The translations under genes and the position numbers were made by a program. DNA of 64,000 nt from an uncultured Bacilli bacterium (lineage in GTDB: Bacteria; Bacillota_I; Bacilli_A; RF39; UBA660). The stretch covers positions 112,002 to 176,001 of the forward strand of contig CAKPFG010000002.1 of assembly GCA_934153675.1 (NCBI GenBank), written 5' to 3'. Shown here piece by piece: positions 9,362-19,272 of the stretch. The notes under the pieces were generated by a model. That model was not told where the DNA came from. It saw nothing but the letters and a program-made list of their open reading frames with translations, and did not search any database. Positions within the stretch are counted from its first letter, which is position 1. Each line of letters begins with the position of its first letter.

Positions 9362-10264
9362 ATGTTTGATAATTATAAAGATACTCAAAAAATTGCTTAT
9401 AATATTTTGAGTAATTCAATTAAAAACAATAAAATTTCTCATGCATATTTAATTGAATCAAAGGGAAATGAAAAAAGTTATGACTTTGCATTATCATTTG
9501 CAAAGGCTTTATTGTGCCCTAAAAAATTAACTAATAATAAAAATTGTATTGGTTGTAATCAATGCCAAATAATAGATGATAATAATTTTCTAGAATTAGA
9601 AGTTATTGATACTGATGATATGTGGTTAAAAAAAGAAAAAATAGAAAATTTACAAAGTGATTTTAATTTTAAACCTATTATAGGCAAAAATAAAATATAT
9701 ATTATTAAAAATGCAGAAAAATTAAAAGAAAACTTGTCAAATAAATTATTAAAGTTTATAGAAGAACCCGCACCAGGAATAATTGCTATATTATTAATTG
9801 ATAATAAAAGTAAAATTCTTGATACTATATTATCTAGATGCCAATTGATTAGTTTAAATAATGAAGAAAAACATACTATAATTGATGATGATTTAACAAA
9901 AATAGTAATAAAATTTATTGAGTACGTAGAACAAGATAAATTAGAAACAATTTTATATACAAATTCTTTGTTACATGATCATATGAATGATAGAAATAAT
10001 TATATTGAAGTTTTAAATGTTATATTAGACTTTTATAAAAGTGTATTAAATTATAAAATCAATATTCAAAAATACTATATTAGTAATGATTATATTGTTG
10101 AAATAAAAAAAATTGGTGAAAAAATATCTTTTAATAACATTTTAAAAAAAATTGATATAATAATTAATTTAAAAAAGGCTATATTAAACAATGCTAATAT
10201 AAATTTAATTGTTGATAAGTTAATTATTGATTTTGCAGGGGTGGATAAAAATGAATCAAATTAG
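9362..10264 (+). CDS. holB: DNA polymerase III delta-prime subunit
   Basis: Non-ATPase clamp-loader subunit related to DnaX. The N-terminal region resembles DnaX (KISHAYLIESKGNEKS), but the Walker A is lost, as usual for delta-prime. A four-cysteine zinc module (CPKK...CIGCNQC) and LLKFIEEPAPG plus SRCQLI follow. The 300-residue length is slightly short of the family (about 330). The start ATG 9362 has no clear ribosome binding site, so the N-terminus is a little uncertain. It overlaps ricT by 14 bases. Confidence 0.88.
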   Translation: MFDNYKDTQKIAYNILSNSIKNNKISHAYLIESKGNEKSYDFALSFAKALLCPKKLTNNKNCIGCNQCQIIDDNNFLELEVIDTDDMWLKKEKIENLQSDFNFKPIIGKNKIYIIKNAEKLKENLSNKLLKFIEEPAPGIIAILLIDNKSKILDTILSRCQLISLNNEEKHTIIDDDLTKIVIKFIEYVEQDKLETILYTNSLLHDHMNDRNNYIEVLNVILDFYKSVLNYKINIQKYYISNDYIVEIKKIGEKISFNNILKKIDIIINLKKAILNNANINLIVDKLIIDFAGVDKNESN

Positions 10265-11030
10265 ATTAAAAATGTCAGAGGAAGTAATAGATATATATAC
10301 AAAAGACAGTGTTAAAATCGGTGATAATATAATTGTTGAATTAAACAACGTTTTATTTTATGGTGTTACAAAAAGTATAAAAAATATAAAAGAAAAGAAA
10401 AAAATAAATTCTTTATATAAATATGTACGATTAGCTAATTCTAAAGATAAAAAAATCATAAAAAAAAATCATATAGATTCTCAAAAAGCATTTATTAAAT
10501 GTAGAAAATTAATAGAAACATATAAACTTCCTATGAAATTAGTTAATGTATCATTTTCTTTTGATAGAAAGCAATTAATTTTTAAATTTATTTCTGATGA
10601 TAGGATTGATTTTAGAAATTTAGCTAAAGAATTGGCTAGAATATATAAAACTAGAATTGAATTAAGACAAATTGGGGTAAGAGATAAGGCAAAAGAAATT
10701 GGCGGATGTGGTCAATGTGGGCAACAATTATGTTGTACTAGAATGCTGAAAAATTTTAACAGTGTTTCGATAAACATGGCTAAAAATCAAAATATTGCTT
10801 TAAATCCTAATAAGATTAATGGTGTTTGTGGTAGATTACTATGCTGTTTAAAATACGAAGACGAATGTTATAAGGAATGTCGAAAAGAATTGCCAAAAAT
10901 TGGCAAAGAGATAATTACAGCAAAAGGGAAAGGTAAAGTTGTGTTTGTCGATCCTTTATCTAAAAAGTATAATATTTTAACAGAAGATAAAGATATAGTA
11001 GAGTGTGATGTAAATGATAGTGTTAAATGA
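10251..11030 (+). CDS. ricT: PSP1-domain protein RicT/YaaT
   Basis: In Bacillus, YaaT (RicT) forms an Fe-S complex with YlbF and YmcA that promotes RNase Y mRNA processing and supports sporulation, competence and biofilm. The conserved cysteine clusters are visible: GGCGQCGQQLCCTRM and GVCGRLLCCLKYE. I choose ATG 10251 (MNQIRLKM) because AGGGGTGG sits at 10237-10244. This makes 259 residues, near the usual 275, and overlaps holB. Position between holB and the TrmN6 gene matches Bacillus, except that yabA is absent. Confidence 0.9.
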   Translation: MNQIRLKMSEEVIDIYTKDSVKIGDNIIVELNNVLFYGVTKSIKNIKEKKKINSLYKYVRLANSKDKKIIKKNHIDSQKAFIKCRKLIETYKLPMKLVNVSFSFDRKQLIFKFISDDRIDFRNLAKELARIYKTRIELRQIGVRDKAKEIGGCGQCGQQLCCTRMLKNFNSVSINMAKNQNIALNPNKINGVCGRLLCCLKYEDECYKECRKELPKIGKEIITAKGKGKVVFVDPLSKKYNILTEDKDIVECDVNDSVK

Positions 11031-11739
11031 TTTATTAAATTATAAAAATTATAAAATATATCAAGATACTGATATGTTTTGTTTTTCCTTAGATTCTGTT
11101 TTGCTTTCTAATTTTGTAACTTTGAATAGTAAAATAAAAAAAATATTAGATATTGGTTGTGGTAATGCACCAATACCTTTAATTTTAACTACAAAGACAA
11201 AAGCTGACATTATTGGTATAGAGATACAAAAAGATGTGGCAAAATTAGCTCAACAATCTGTAGATTATAACCATTGTACAGAAAAGGTGAAAATATATAA
11301 TGAAGATATAAATGATTTTTATATCAAACAAGAGTCTGATAGCTTTGATGTTATAGTAAGTAATCCACCTTACTTTAAGGTAAATAAAAAAACTAAGCAA
11401 AATATATCTAATTATAAAAAAATTGCAAGACATGAAATATATTTAAATATAGAACAAATTTGTAAAATAAGTAAAAAATTATTAAAAAATAATGGAGTTT
11501 TTGCAATAGTTCAGAGACCTGACAGGTTGTTAGAAATAATATCTTGTATGAAAAAAAATAATATAGAACCAAAGAAAATTCAATTTATTTATCCAAAAAA
11601 AGGTAAAGAATGTAATCTTGTTTTGATAGAGGGAAATAAAAATGGCAAAAGTGGTCTTAAAATATTGCAACCAGTATATGTTCATAATGAAAATGGAGAT
11701 TATACAAATTATATATTAAGTTTATTTAGTGATAGGTGA
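11014..11739 (+). CDS. trmN6: tRNA1(Val) adenine-37 N6-methyltransferase-like (YabB)
   Basis: Class I SAM methyltransferase. Motif I is ILDIGCGNAPIPL near residue 45, and the adenine-N6 catalytic motif NPPY is near residue 118 (SNPPYFK). This is the TrmN6/YabB family that modifies A37 of tRNA-Val in E. coli; the exact substrate here is inferred. ATG 11014 overlaps the end of ricT by 17 bases; a GTG two codons later is an alternative. In Bacillus the next genes are a GIY-YIG nuclease and rsmI; here the nuclease is missing and a decayed insertion sequence fills the gap. Confidence 0.85.
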   Translation: MIVLNDLLNYKNYKIYQDTDMFCFSLDSVLLSNFVTLNSKIKKILDIGCGNAPIPLILTTKTKADIIGIEIQKDVAKLAQQSVDYNHCTEKVKIYNEDINDFYIKQESDSFDVIVSNPPYFKVNKKTKQNISNYKKIARHEIYLNIEQICKISKKLLKNNGVFAIVQRPDRLLEIISCMKKNNIEPKKIQFIYPKKGKECNLVLIEGNKNGKSGLKILQPVYVHNENGDYTNYILSLFSDR

Positions 11740-11853
11740 AGGTTGAAAATAAAAATATAAATTAAAGCATGTCAAAAATCGTCAATGAAGGCGTTAAAAT
11801 AAAAAGTACATTTGTACGCGTTCTTTGAAAATAGTAAATTGTTATTAGGTATT

Positions 11854-12215
11854 CTACATAGTAATAACATAACCTAAAGAAGTTAAATAAGAATTCATTT
11901 TTTCTGGGGAGTTTTTAATTTGTTTATTAGATTTAAAATTACGATTAAGTAATGTATTAAATCTTCCATAGTCAAATATTTCTCCAGTAAGTAGGATATG
12001 ATAAATACTAGTGAGTAAAAGTCTAGCTATGGCAATAATTGCTTTTTTATGTCCAGGATGTCTTTTTAAAGATTCATATCTTGCTTTAATATATGAACAT
12101 GAGTTATCTTTATATGTACTTTAGAGATTAACGACGCATATAAAAATACTAAAACAAAAGATAAAATTCTTTCACCACTCATCTCCACGTGCTATTGTAG
12201 TATGCCCAATAACAG
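11854..12215 (-). pseudogene. IS110-type transposase C-terminal remnant
   Basis: Read on the minus strand, 11854-12118 encodes an open C-terminal piece with the IS110/IS1111 (Transposase_20) tail. It runs from KARYESLKRHPGHKKAI through IAIARLLLTSIYHILLTGE to a stop. Just upstream a different frame gives EMSGERILSFVLVFLYASL, which fits the preceding MSKRG...LR motif of the same family, so there is a frameshift near 12120 as well as a stop. The catalytic DEDD domain is missing. Flanks run to the end of trmN6 (11739) and to rsmI (12306), and no matching ends were found. This is an old, inactive insertion in the yabB-rsmI interval. Confidence 0.7.
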
Positions 12216-12260
12216 TTTACTATTATATCAAAAAAAGAATTATTTTAATTACAATGTGTG

Positions 12261-12280
12261 CCTTTCAGAGGACTGAAAGG
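12261..12280 (+). promoter_or_regulatory. Hairpin in the rsmI leader
   Basis: Perfect stem CCTTTCAG / CTGAAAGG with an AGGA loop, 25 bases before the rsmI start and before its AGAAAGGA ribosome binding site. No T run follows, so it is not a standard terminator. It could stabilise or regulate the mRNA 5' end, or be a remnant of the insertion sequence. Confidence 0.4.
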
Positions 12281-12305
12281 ACGAAGAAAGGAATGTTAGT
12301 TAAAA

Positions 12306-13145
12306 ATGAAAGAAAATAAGAAAGCAAAATTATACTTGATTCCAACACCAATAGGTAATTTTGATGATATTAGTATACGAGTTATAAATGTATTAAAAGA
12401 AGTTGATATAATATTTTGTGAAGATACAAGAACAACGTCAATTTTATTATCAAAATTAAATATCAAAAAAAAGTTGATAGCAAGTCACAAATATAATGAA
12501 AGTAAAAATATTAACAAAATTTTAAAATATTTGAGTGAGAATTTAGTTGTTGGAATTGTTAGTGATAGAGGAACACCAGTAATTAGTGATCCTGGATATA
12601 TATTAACAAAAAATGTTATAGAAAATGGATATGAAGTAGTAGCCATTCCAGGACCTACTGCATTCGTACCGGCTTTAATAGCTTCTGGGATAAACCCCCA
12701 CCATTTTTTATTTTATGGATTTTTAGATTCGAAAAGATCTCAAAGAAAAAAGGAATTAGAGAATTTAAAATTAGAAAGGCATACAATTATATTTTATGAG
12801 GCCCCACATAGATTAAACGAAACAATAAATGATATGAAAATGATTTTGGGAAATAATAGGAAGGTATCTATTTCCCGGGAAATATCAAAAAAATATGAAA
12901 GAACATATCATGGGAAATTATTTGATATATTGGATAAAATAGATGAAACAAGAGGAGAATTTGTAATAGTTGTTGCGGGAAATAATTCAGTAGATACTAG
13001 TATCAATATTCCTATAATTGAGCATATTAAAATATATGAAAATCAAAATATTAGTACGATGGATGCAATTAAGCAAGTAGCTAAAGATAGACATATGAAA
13101 AAAAATGAAGTATATAAAGAATATTTGAAGGAGAAAGAAAAATGA
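12306..13145 (+). CDS. rsmI: 16S rRNA 2'-O-ribose C1402 methyltransferase
   Basis: Tetrapyrrole-methylase-fold enzyme that 2'-O-methylates C1402 in the ribosomal P site. Family motifs are clear: LYLIPTPIGNFDDIS at the N-terminus, CEDTRTTSILLSKLNI, VSDRGTPVISDPG, IPGPTAF and FYEAPHR. The 279-residue length is normal. Start ATG 12306 follows GAAAGGA. Its TGA stop overlaps the ATG of pth (ATGA), so the two are coupled. Confidence 0.94.
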   Translation: MKENKKAKLYLIPTPIGNFDDISIRVINVLKEVDIIFCEDTRTTSILLSKLNIKKKLIASHKYNESKNINKILKYLSENLVVGIVSDRGTPVISDPGYILTKNVIENGYEVVAIPGPTAFVPALIASGINPHHFLFYGFLDSKRSQRKKELENLKLERHTIIFYEAPHRLNETINDMKMILGNNRKVSISREISKKYERTYHGKLFDILDKIDETRGEFVIVVAGNNSVDTSINIPIIEHIKIYENQNISTMDAIKQVAKDRHMKKNEVYKEYLKEKEK

Positions 13146-13696
13146 AACTAGTGGTTGGTCTTGGCAATCCTTTAGAACAATATAAAAATACTAGGCATAA
13201 TGTTGGTTTTATGGTGCTAGATGAAGTAGCTAATATTTTAAATAAAAATTTTGATAAAGAAAAGTTTCAGGGGTTATATTTTTGTACTAATATAAAAAAT
13301 GAGAAGGTAATGTTTTTAAAACCACAAAAATTTATGAATTTATCTGGGGAGGTCGTTAAAAAAATAGTTGATTTTTATAAAATTTCAATTAATGATATAT
13401 ATATTATAAGTGATGACCTAGATTTGCCGGTAGGTAAAATTAGATTGAAAAAAAAAGGAAGCAGTGGGGGGCATAATGGATTAAAAAATATTTTTTCTTT
13501 ACTTAATACAACAGAAATAAAGAGAATAAAGATAGGAATATCTAATAATAAATTATGTGATACCAAAAATTATGTTTTGGGGAAGTTTGGTAAAGAAGAG
13601 ATAATATCTATAAATGAAGCGATAAAAACAGTATCTGAAATTATTTTACATTTACCAGATACAGATTTTGATAAATTGATGTCTAAGTATAATTAA
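13142..13696 (+). CDS. pth: Peptidyl-tRNA hydrolase
   Basis: Releases peptides from stalled peptidyl-tRNA. VVGLGNP-x5-TRHNVGF at the N-terminus contains the conserved Asn and catalytic His (His19 in RHNVG). KPQKFMNLSG and DDLDLPVGKIRLKKKGSSGGHNGLK follow. Length 184 is normal. The order rsmI-pth-mfd-spoVT resembles pth-fin-mfd-spoVT of Bacillus without the small fin gene. Confidence 0.95.
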   Translation: MKLVVGLGNPLEQYKNTRHNVGFMVLDEVANILNKNFDKEKFQGLYFCTNIKNEKVMFLKPQKFMNLSGEVVKKIVDFYKISINDIYIISDDLDLPVGKIRLKKKGSSGGHNGLKNIFSLLNTTEIKRIKIGISNNKLCDTKNYVLGKFGKEEIISINEAIKTVSEIILHLPDTDFDKLMSKYN

Positions 13697-13707
13697 GAGG
13701 GGATACA

Positions 13708-16700
13708 ATGTTTTTTATAGATGAAAATATGGATTTTAATAAAACTTATATTAATGGTTTAACTGTAGAATTAAAGGGCTATTATCTTTATAATCTTTAT
13801 AAGAAAAAGAATGATTCCGTTCTTTTTGTTACTTCAAATTTATATGATGCAAATAAAATATATCAGATTGTTTTAAATTATACTGATAAAGTATTATTTT
13901 TCCCCATGGATGATTTTTTAACGAGTGAAGCTTTAGCTATTAGTCCTGAATTTTTATCATATCGTTTAGATTCTTTAAGTAAAATAATTTATGAAAAATA
14001 TATAGTAATTACTAATTTAATGGGGTATTTAAGATTTTTACCGAAAAGAAATATCTATGAAAAGAATATCATTAAATTAAAAATTGGAAATTATTATAGT
14101 ATTAAACAATTAGCAAACCAACTTAGTTTATGTGGTTATGAAAGAGTTACAGTAGTAAATCAAAGTGGACAAATGGCGATTAGGGGGTTTGTTTTGGATG
14201 TTTATCCTTTTCAAAGGGCAAATCCAATAAGAATAGAATTTTTTGATGATGAAATAGAGAAAATAAGTGAATTTAATGTTAATTCACAATTAAGATTCAA
14301 ATATTTAAATGAGGTATTAATATTTCCCAACACAGAATTTATAACTAATAAAAGCAATGATGATGAAAAAAAACATTATTATCTCGATACTTATAAAGAA
14401 GCTGAGAGTTTATATGATTTTATTAAAAGTCCAATAGTATGTTTTAATGATTATAATGAAATTTTAAATTCTTATAATTTATTACAAGAAGAGATTAATA
14501 CATATAAAAAAGAAAATAATATAAAAGAAAATATAAAATATATGTATTGTTTTGATGATATAAAATATCAAAAATTTTTATATTTTGATACTTTTAGTAC
14601 TAATAGTGAAGAATTTATAGATTATAAATCAAAATCAATTAACAATTTTATCCAGGAAAAAGATTTATTTTGGTTTTTAAATAAAAGTATAAAAGATAAT
14701 TATACTATAATAATATGTTTAAACAATGTTATGATTAAAAGAAAAATATTAGACAAATTAAAAGATTTTTCTGTTGTTGATACAAATATTGATAATATAT
14801 TTAAAAATAAAATTAATATTATTATTAAAAAAATGACTAGTGGATATCAATTTGGAAAATATATAATAATTACTGAAAAGGAATTATTTAATAAAAAAGA
14901 TATAGATTATGTTTATAAATCTAAATTTAGAATGGGTAGTAAAATTAGAGATATTACAAAATTACATAAAGGTGATTTTGTTGTACATATAATCCATGGA
15001 ATTGGTATTTATATGGGAATAAAGACATTACCCAAAAATGGAACACAAAGGGATTATATATGGCTTTCATATAAAGATGGCGATAATTTATATGTTCCTG
15101 TTGAAAAACTTGATTTTATAACTAAATATTCATCCAATGATGGCTTTGTTCCTAAACTTAATAAGTTAGGTTCAACTGAGTGGGAAAAAACAAAAATAAG
15201 AGTGCAAAAAAAAGTAAAAAGCATGGCTATGGATTTATTAAAATTATATACTTTAAGGCAGGCTTCTAAAGGTTTTGCTTTTTCTAAGGATACTTCAGAG
15301 CAATTAATTTTTGAAAGTGAGTTTCCCTATAAAGAAACAAGTGATCAGTTAAAAGTAATTGATGAAATTAAAAATGATATGGAAAGTATTAAACCTATGG
15401 ATCGTCTATTGTGTGGAGATGTTGGTTATGGAAAAACAGAGGTAGCTTTTAGAGCTATTTTTAAAGCTATAATGAACAATAAACAAGTAGCAATTTTATG
15501 TCCTACTACACTTCTTTCTTCCCAACATTATTCCAATGCTTTGGAAAGATTTAAATCATTTCCAGTTTCTATTGCTTTATTGAATCGTTTTGTACCTAGT
15601 GCTAAGCAAAAAAATATTTTAAAAGATTTAAAAGAAGGTAAGATAGATTTATTAATAGGTACGCATAGAATATTGGGTGATGATGTAATTTTTAAAAGAT
15701 TGGGATTATTAATTATAGATGAGGAACAAAGATTTGGAGTTAGGCATAAGGAAAAAATTAAAACTTACAAAAATAATATTGATGTATTGACATTATCGGC
15801 AACTCCAATTCCACGAACCTTACAAATGGCTGTATCTGGTATTCGTAGTTTATCTTTAATTGAAACTCCTCCAATTGATAGATTTCCAATTCAAACTTAT
15901 GTATTAGAAGAAAATTTTTCAATTATTAAAGATGCAATAAATAAAGAAATTGCACGACAAGGCCAAGTATTTATTTTATATAATAAAATAGAAGACATGG
16001 AAGAAAAAAAACAAAACATTAATAATTTAGTTCCAAATGCAAAAATTGCTTGTGTAAATGGAAAAATGGATAAAAATAAAATTGAAAAAATAATGTATGA
16101 TTTTCAAAATTTAAAGTACGATGTTTTGTTATGTACAACTATAATAGAAACAGGAATTGATATACCATCTGTAAATACACTTATTGTTATTGCTGCAGAT
16201 CATTTTGGTTTATCCCAATTATATCAGATTCGTGGAAGAGTAGGTAGGAGTAATAAAATAGCGTATTGTTTTTTAATGTATAATAAGGGGAAAATATTAT
16301 CAGATATTGCTAAAAAGAGATTGAGTGTAATTAAAGATTTTACTGAATTAGGGAGTGGGTTTGCAATAGCAATGAGAGATTTATCTATTAGAGGTGCTGG
16401 AAATATTCTAGGTGGAGAACAATCAGGCTTTGTAGATAGTATAGGTATTGATATGTTTCTTAATATGTTAAATGATGAGGTTAAAATATTAAAAGGAGAA
16501 ACTGTAATTAATGATACATGTGAACAGCCATTAATAGAAGTATCTAATAATATATCTAGTGACTATGTAGAAGAAGAGGATCTAAAAATTGAAATTCATA
16601 AAAAAATTAATTCGATTGATTCAATTAAAAGTTTAGAAAATCTAAAAAATGAATTTGAGGATAGATTTGGTAAATTAGATGAAAAAATTATAATTTATAT

Positions 16701-16977
16701 GCATGAGCAGCTATTTGAACATTTAGCCCATAATTTAGGAATAACCAAAGTAAAACAAACAAAGAATAATATTTCAATAATTTTACCTAAAAAATATAAT
16801 AAAATAATAGATGGAGATAAATTGTTTATTGACGTAATAAAGTTAAATAAAAATTTTCGTTTTTCTATGAAATTAGGATCTATTATAATAGAACTTGCAA
16901 TAAATAAATTAGAAAAACATTATATATATTATTTAATAGAATTATTGCAAATAATAAAAAAAGATATAAAAAGTTAG
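13708..16977 (+). CDS. mfd: Transcription-repair coupling factor Mfd
   Basis: SF2 translocase that removes stalled RNA polymerase and recruits UvrA. A UvrB-like N-terminal module, the RNA polymerase interaction domain (GDFVVHIIHGIGIYMG, YKDGDNLYVPVEKLD) and RecG-like motor domains are all visible. Walker A GDVGYGKTE is near residue 571, the DEEQ box near 670, and TIIETGIDIPSVNT near 812. At 1089 residues it is somewhat shorter than Bacillus Mfd (1177), with the shortening in the N-terminal half. GAGGGG precedes ATG 13708. Confidence 0.95.
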   Translation: MFFIDENMDFNKTYINGLTVELKGYYLYNLYKKKNDSVLFVTSNLYDANKIYQIVLNYTDKVLFFPMDDFLTSEALAISPEFLSYRLDSLSKIIYEKYIVITNLMGYLRFLPKRNIYEKNIIKLKIGNYYSIKQLANQLSLCGYERVTVVNQSGQMAIRGFVLDVYPFQRANPIRIEFFDDEIEKISEFNVNSQLRFKYLNEVLIFPNTEFITNKSNDDEKKHYYLDTYKEAESLYDFIKSPIVCFNDYNEILNSYNLLQEEINTYKKENNIKENIKYMYCFDDIKYQKFLYFDTFSTNSEEFIDYKSKSINNFIQEKDLFWFLNKSIKDNYTIIICLNNVMIKRKILDKLKDFSVVDTNIDNIFKNKINIIIKKMTSGYQFGKYIIITEKELFNKKDIDYVYKSKFRMGSKIRDITKLHKGDFVVHIIHGIGIYMGIKTLPKNGTQRDYIWLSYKDGDNLYVPVEKLDFITKYSSNDGFVPKLNKLGSTEWEKTKIRVQKKVKSMAMDLLKLYTLRQASKGFAFSKDTSEQLIFESEFPYKETSDQLKVIDEIKNDMESIKPMDRLLCGDVGYGKTEVAFRAIFKAIMNNKQVAILCPTTLLSSQHYSNALERFKSFPVSIALLNRFVPSAKQKNILKDLKEGKIDLLIGTHRILGDDVIFKRLGLLIIDEEQRFGVRHKEKIKTYKNNIDVLTLSATPIPRTLQMAVSGIRSLSLIETPPIDRFPIQTYVLEENFSIIKDAINKEIARQGQVFILYNKIEDMEEKKQNINNLVPNAKIACVNGKMDKNKIEKIMYDFQNLKYDVLLCTTIIETGIDIPSVNTLIVIAADHFGLSQLYQIRGRVGRSNKIAYCFLMYNKGKILSDIAKKRLSVIKDFTELGSGFAIAMRDLSIRGAGNILGGEQSGFVDSIGIDMFLNMLNDEVKILKGETVINDTCEQPLIEVSNNISSDYVEEEDLKIEIHKKINSIDSIKSLENLKNEFEDRFGKLDEKIIIYMHEQLFEHLAHNLGITKVKQTKNNISIILPKKYNKIIDGDKLFIDVIKLNKNFRFSMKLGSIIIELAINKLEKHYIYYLIELLQIIKKDIKS

Positions 16978-17030
16978 TTTATAGAATAAAAATTTTATTC
17001 TCCTCCAAAATATATTTAGAAGGAGATAAA

Positions 17031-17561
17031 ATGAAACAAACAGGAATTATTAGAAGAATTGATGAATTAGGTCGTATTGTAATTCCCAAAGAAATTAGAA
17101 ATAATTTACGATTAAGAAGTGGTGAAAATTTAGAAATTTATTTTAATGATGATAGCATTATAATGAAAAAATTTTCTATGATAAAAAGAATGTCTGATTT
17201 AGCTCAGGAATTGACTGATGCTATTTATACATTTTTAAAAGGTAATATATTAATTACAGATTTACACACAGTTATTGCTTGTACTGGTTCTTTTAAAAAA
17301 GAAATTATAAACAAAAATATAAGTAATTATTTAATTGAAAAAATAGAAAAAAGGGAAAAAATGTTTGAGGGTCATAAAAAAATAATAGAAATTGTTGAAA
17401 ATAAAGAATATGAATGCAGTTATTTGACTAATCCTATTCTAAAAAATGGGGAGGTAATAGGATTAATTGTTATATTTTCTACAGAAGAGAAATTAACTTT
17501 TGATAAATTAAGTATAATTGAAATAGTATCCTCGTTTATATCCAAGTATCTTGAAGAATAA
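17031..17561 (+). CDS. spoVT: Stage V sporulation regulator SpoVT
   Basis: Forespore transcription factor with an N-terminal AbrB-type swapped-hairpin DNA-binding domain (MKQTGIIRRIDELGRIVIPK-, RLRSGENLEIY) and a C-terminal GAF-like domain starting near residue 55. In Bacillus it tunes sigma-G genes late in spore formation. The 176-residue length matches SpoVT (178) rather than the shorter AbrB. Position right after mfd is the same as in Bacillus. AGAAGGAG precedes ATG 17031. Confidence 0.92.
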   Translation: MKQTGIIRRIDELGRIVIPKEIRNNLRLRSGENLEIYFNDDSIIMKKFSMIKRMSDLAQELTDAIYTFLKGNILITDLHTVIACTGSFKKEIINKNISNYLIEKIEKREKMFEGHKKIIEIVENKEYECSYLTNPILKNGEVIGLIVIFSTEEKLTFDKLSIIEIVSSFISKYLEE

Positions 17562-17579
17562 AAATTTATATGCTATAAT
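17551..17579 (+). promoter_or_regulatory. Sigma-A promoter for metG
   Basis: TTGAAG at 17551-17556, a 17-base spacer, then TGC-TATAAT with TATAAT at 17574-17579. It overlaps the last codons of spoVT. The leader to metG is only about 55 bases, too short for a T-box. Confidence 0.7.
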
Positions 17580-17641
17580 AAGCTCGATTGAGTGAATTAA
17601 TGATTACAAAATACTGTGATTATTTTTAAAATAGGAGGAAT

Positions 17642-19183
17642 ATGAAAGATAAATTTTATATATCAACGGCGATTACTTATACGTCATCAAAACCTCATAT
17701 CGGCAATACATATGAAATAGTATTAGCAGATTCTATAGCTAGATATAAACGTTTACAGGGATATGATGTTTATTTTCAAACAGGAACAGATGAACATGGA
17801 CAAAAAATAGAGTTAAAAGCAAAAGCATCAGCAATGAATCCACAGGAATATGTGGATAAAGTTTCTTTAGAAGTTAAGCAAATATGGGATATAATGAATA
17901 CAAGTTATGATAAATTTGTACGAACTTCTAACCCAAATCATAAAAAGGTGGTTCAAAAAATTTTCAAAAAGTTATATGATCAAGGTGATATTTATAAAGG
18001 AAAATATGAAGGATTGTATTGTACACCTTGTGAATCATTTTTTACGCATTCTCAACTTATAGATGGCAAATGTCCAGATTGTGGGAGGGAAGTAACAAAC
18101 GAAAGTGAAGAAGCTTATTTTTTCAAATTAAGTAATTATTCTACCAAATTAATTAAATATATAGAAAACCATCCTGATTTTATTCAACCAGAAAGCAGAA
18201 AAAATGAAATGCTAAATAATTTTTTGCGTCCAGGTTTACAAGACCTTTGTGTTTCTAGGTCATCATTTGATTGGGGGATTCCTGTTAGTTTTGACAGTAA
18301 ACATGTTATTTATGTATGGATAGATGCATTAAGTAATTATATTACCTTTTTAGGTTATGATCCTGATGGAATGAGTGATAAATTTAATAAATATTGGCCT
18401 TGTGATATACATTTAATAGGTAAGGATATATTAAGATTTCATACTATTTATTGGCCGATTTTACTTATGGCGTTAGATTTACCAATGCCAAAGAAAATAT
18501 TTGGTCATCCTTGGATGCTTATGGGAAATACAAAAATGAGTAAATCTAGGGGTAATATAGTTTATGCTGATGTCCTTGTTAAAAAGTATGGTGTAGATGC
18601 TGTTAGATATTATATGTTGCATGAAATGCCTTTTTCGAGTGATGGAACATTTACAGATGAACTACTTATTGAACGTTATAATTCTGATTTAGCCAATATT
18701 TTAGGTAATTTAGTTAATAGAACTATGGTAATGGCAAAAAAATATTTTGAAGGTATTGTAAGGGAACCAGAATTAGTAGAGGATGTAGATGAAGATTTAA
18801 AAAACACTGTGTTATCAGCAAAAGAAAAAGTGGAAAAGAATATGAATAGTTTACATATTGCATTAGCAATAGATGATGTTTTTGAAATATTTAGACGTAG
18901 TAATAAATACATAGATGAAACCACTCCTTGGATTTTGGCTCGCGAAGGTAATGTTTCTCGTTTAAAAACTGTTATTTATAATTTATTGGAATCTATTCGT
19001 ATTGGAGCTGTATTATTACAACCATTTTTGCCTGATACTGCTGATTGTATATTTAAACAATTAAATACAGAAAATCGAAGTTATGATTCAATAAATAATT
19101 TTAAAGGCCTTGATTATGGAATTAAATTGAATGAACCTCATTTATTGTTTGAAAAAATAGATAAAGTGTCAACTAACGTGTAA
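17642..19183 (+). CDS. metG: Methionyl-tRNA synthetase
   Basis: Class I aminoacyl-tRNA synthetase charging tRNA-Met, including the initiator encoded at 56768-56844. The HIGH motif appears as PHIGNTYE near residue 19, and the knuckle zinc site as CTPC...CPDC. KMSKSRGN is near residue 298. At 513 residues it lacks the C-terminal EMAP-like tRNA-binding domain found in the 660-residue Bacillus enzyme. AGGAGG precedes ATG 17642. Followed by its own terminator. Confidence 0.95.
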   Translation: MKDKFYISTAITYTSSKPHIGNTYEIVLADSIARYKRLQGYDVYFQTGTDEHGQKIELKAKASAMNPQEYVDKVSLEVKQIWDIMNTSYDKFVRTSNPNHKKVVQKIFKKLYDQGDIYKGKYEGLYCTPCESFFTHSQLIDGKCPDCGREVTNESEEAYFFKLSNYSTKLIKYIENHPDFIQPESRKNEMLNNFLRPGLQDLCVSRSSFDWGIPVSFDSKHVIYVWIDALSNYITFLGYDPDGMSDKFNKYWPCDIHLIGKDILRFHTIYWPILLMALDLPMPKKIFGHPWMLMGNTKMSKSRGNIVYADVLVKKYGVDAVRYYMLHEMPFSSDGTFTDELLIERYNSDLANILGNLVNRTMVMAKKYFEGIVREPELVEDVDEDLKNTVLSAKEKVEKNMNSLHIALAIDDVFEIFRRSNKYIDETTPWILAREGNVSRLKTVIYNLLESIRIGAVLLQPFLPDTADCIFKQLNTENRSYDSINNFKGLDYGIKLNEPHLLFEKIDKVSTNV

Positions 19184-19206
19184 AATGTAATAAAAAGTCG
19201 ATTAAA

Positions 19207-19234
19207 AAAGATAATTTTTGCTTTATCTTTTTTT
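19207..19234 (+). terminator. Terminator after metG
   Basis: Stem AAAGATAA / TTATCTTT with an eight-base loop, followed by a T run. Confidence 0.65.
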
Positions 19235-19243
19235 CTTATTATG

Positions 19244-19262
19244 TTATCCTTAACAAGGATAA
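19244..19262 (+). promoter_or_regulatory. Hairpin touching a ribosome binding site
   Basis: Perfect eight-pair stem TTATCCTT / AAGGATAA with an AAC loop. Its 3' arm runs straight into GGAG at 19263-19266, the ribosome binding site of the small ORF at 19273, so folding could limit initiation. Confidence 0.45.
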
Positions 19263-19272
19263 GGAGAAGAGT

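Noticed and set aside
17580..17641. A T-box or other riboswitch before metG
   Set aside because: The leader is only about 55 bases and lacks the T-box sequence and a competing terminator.
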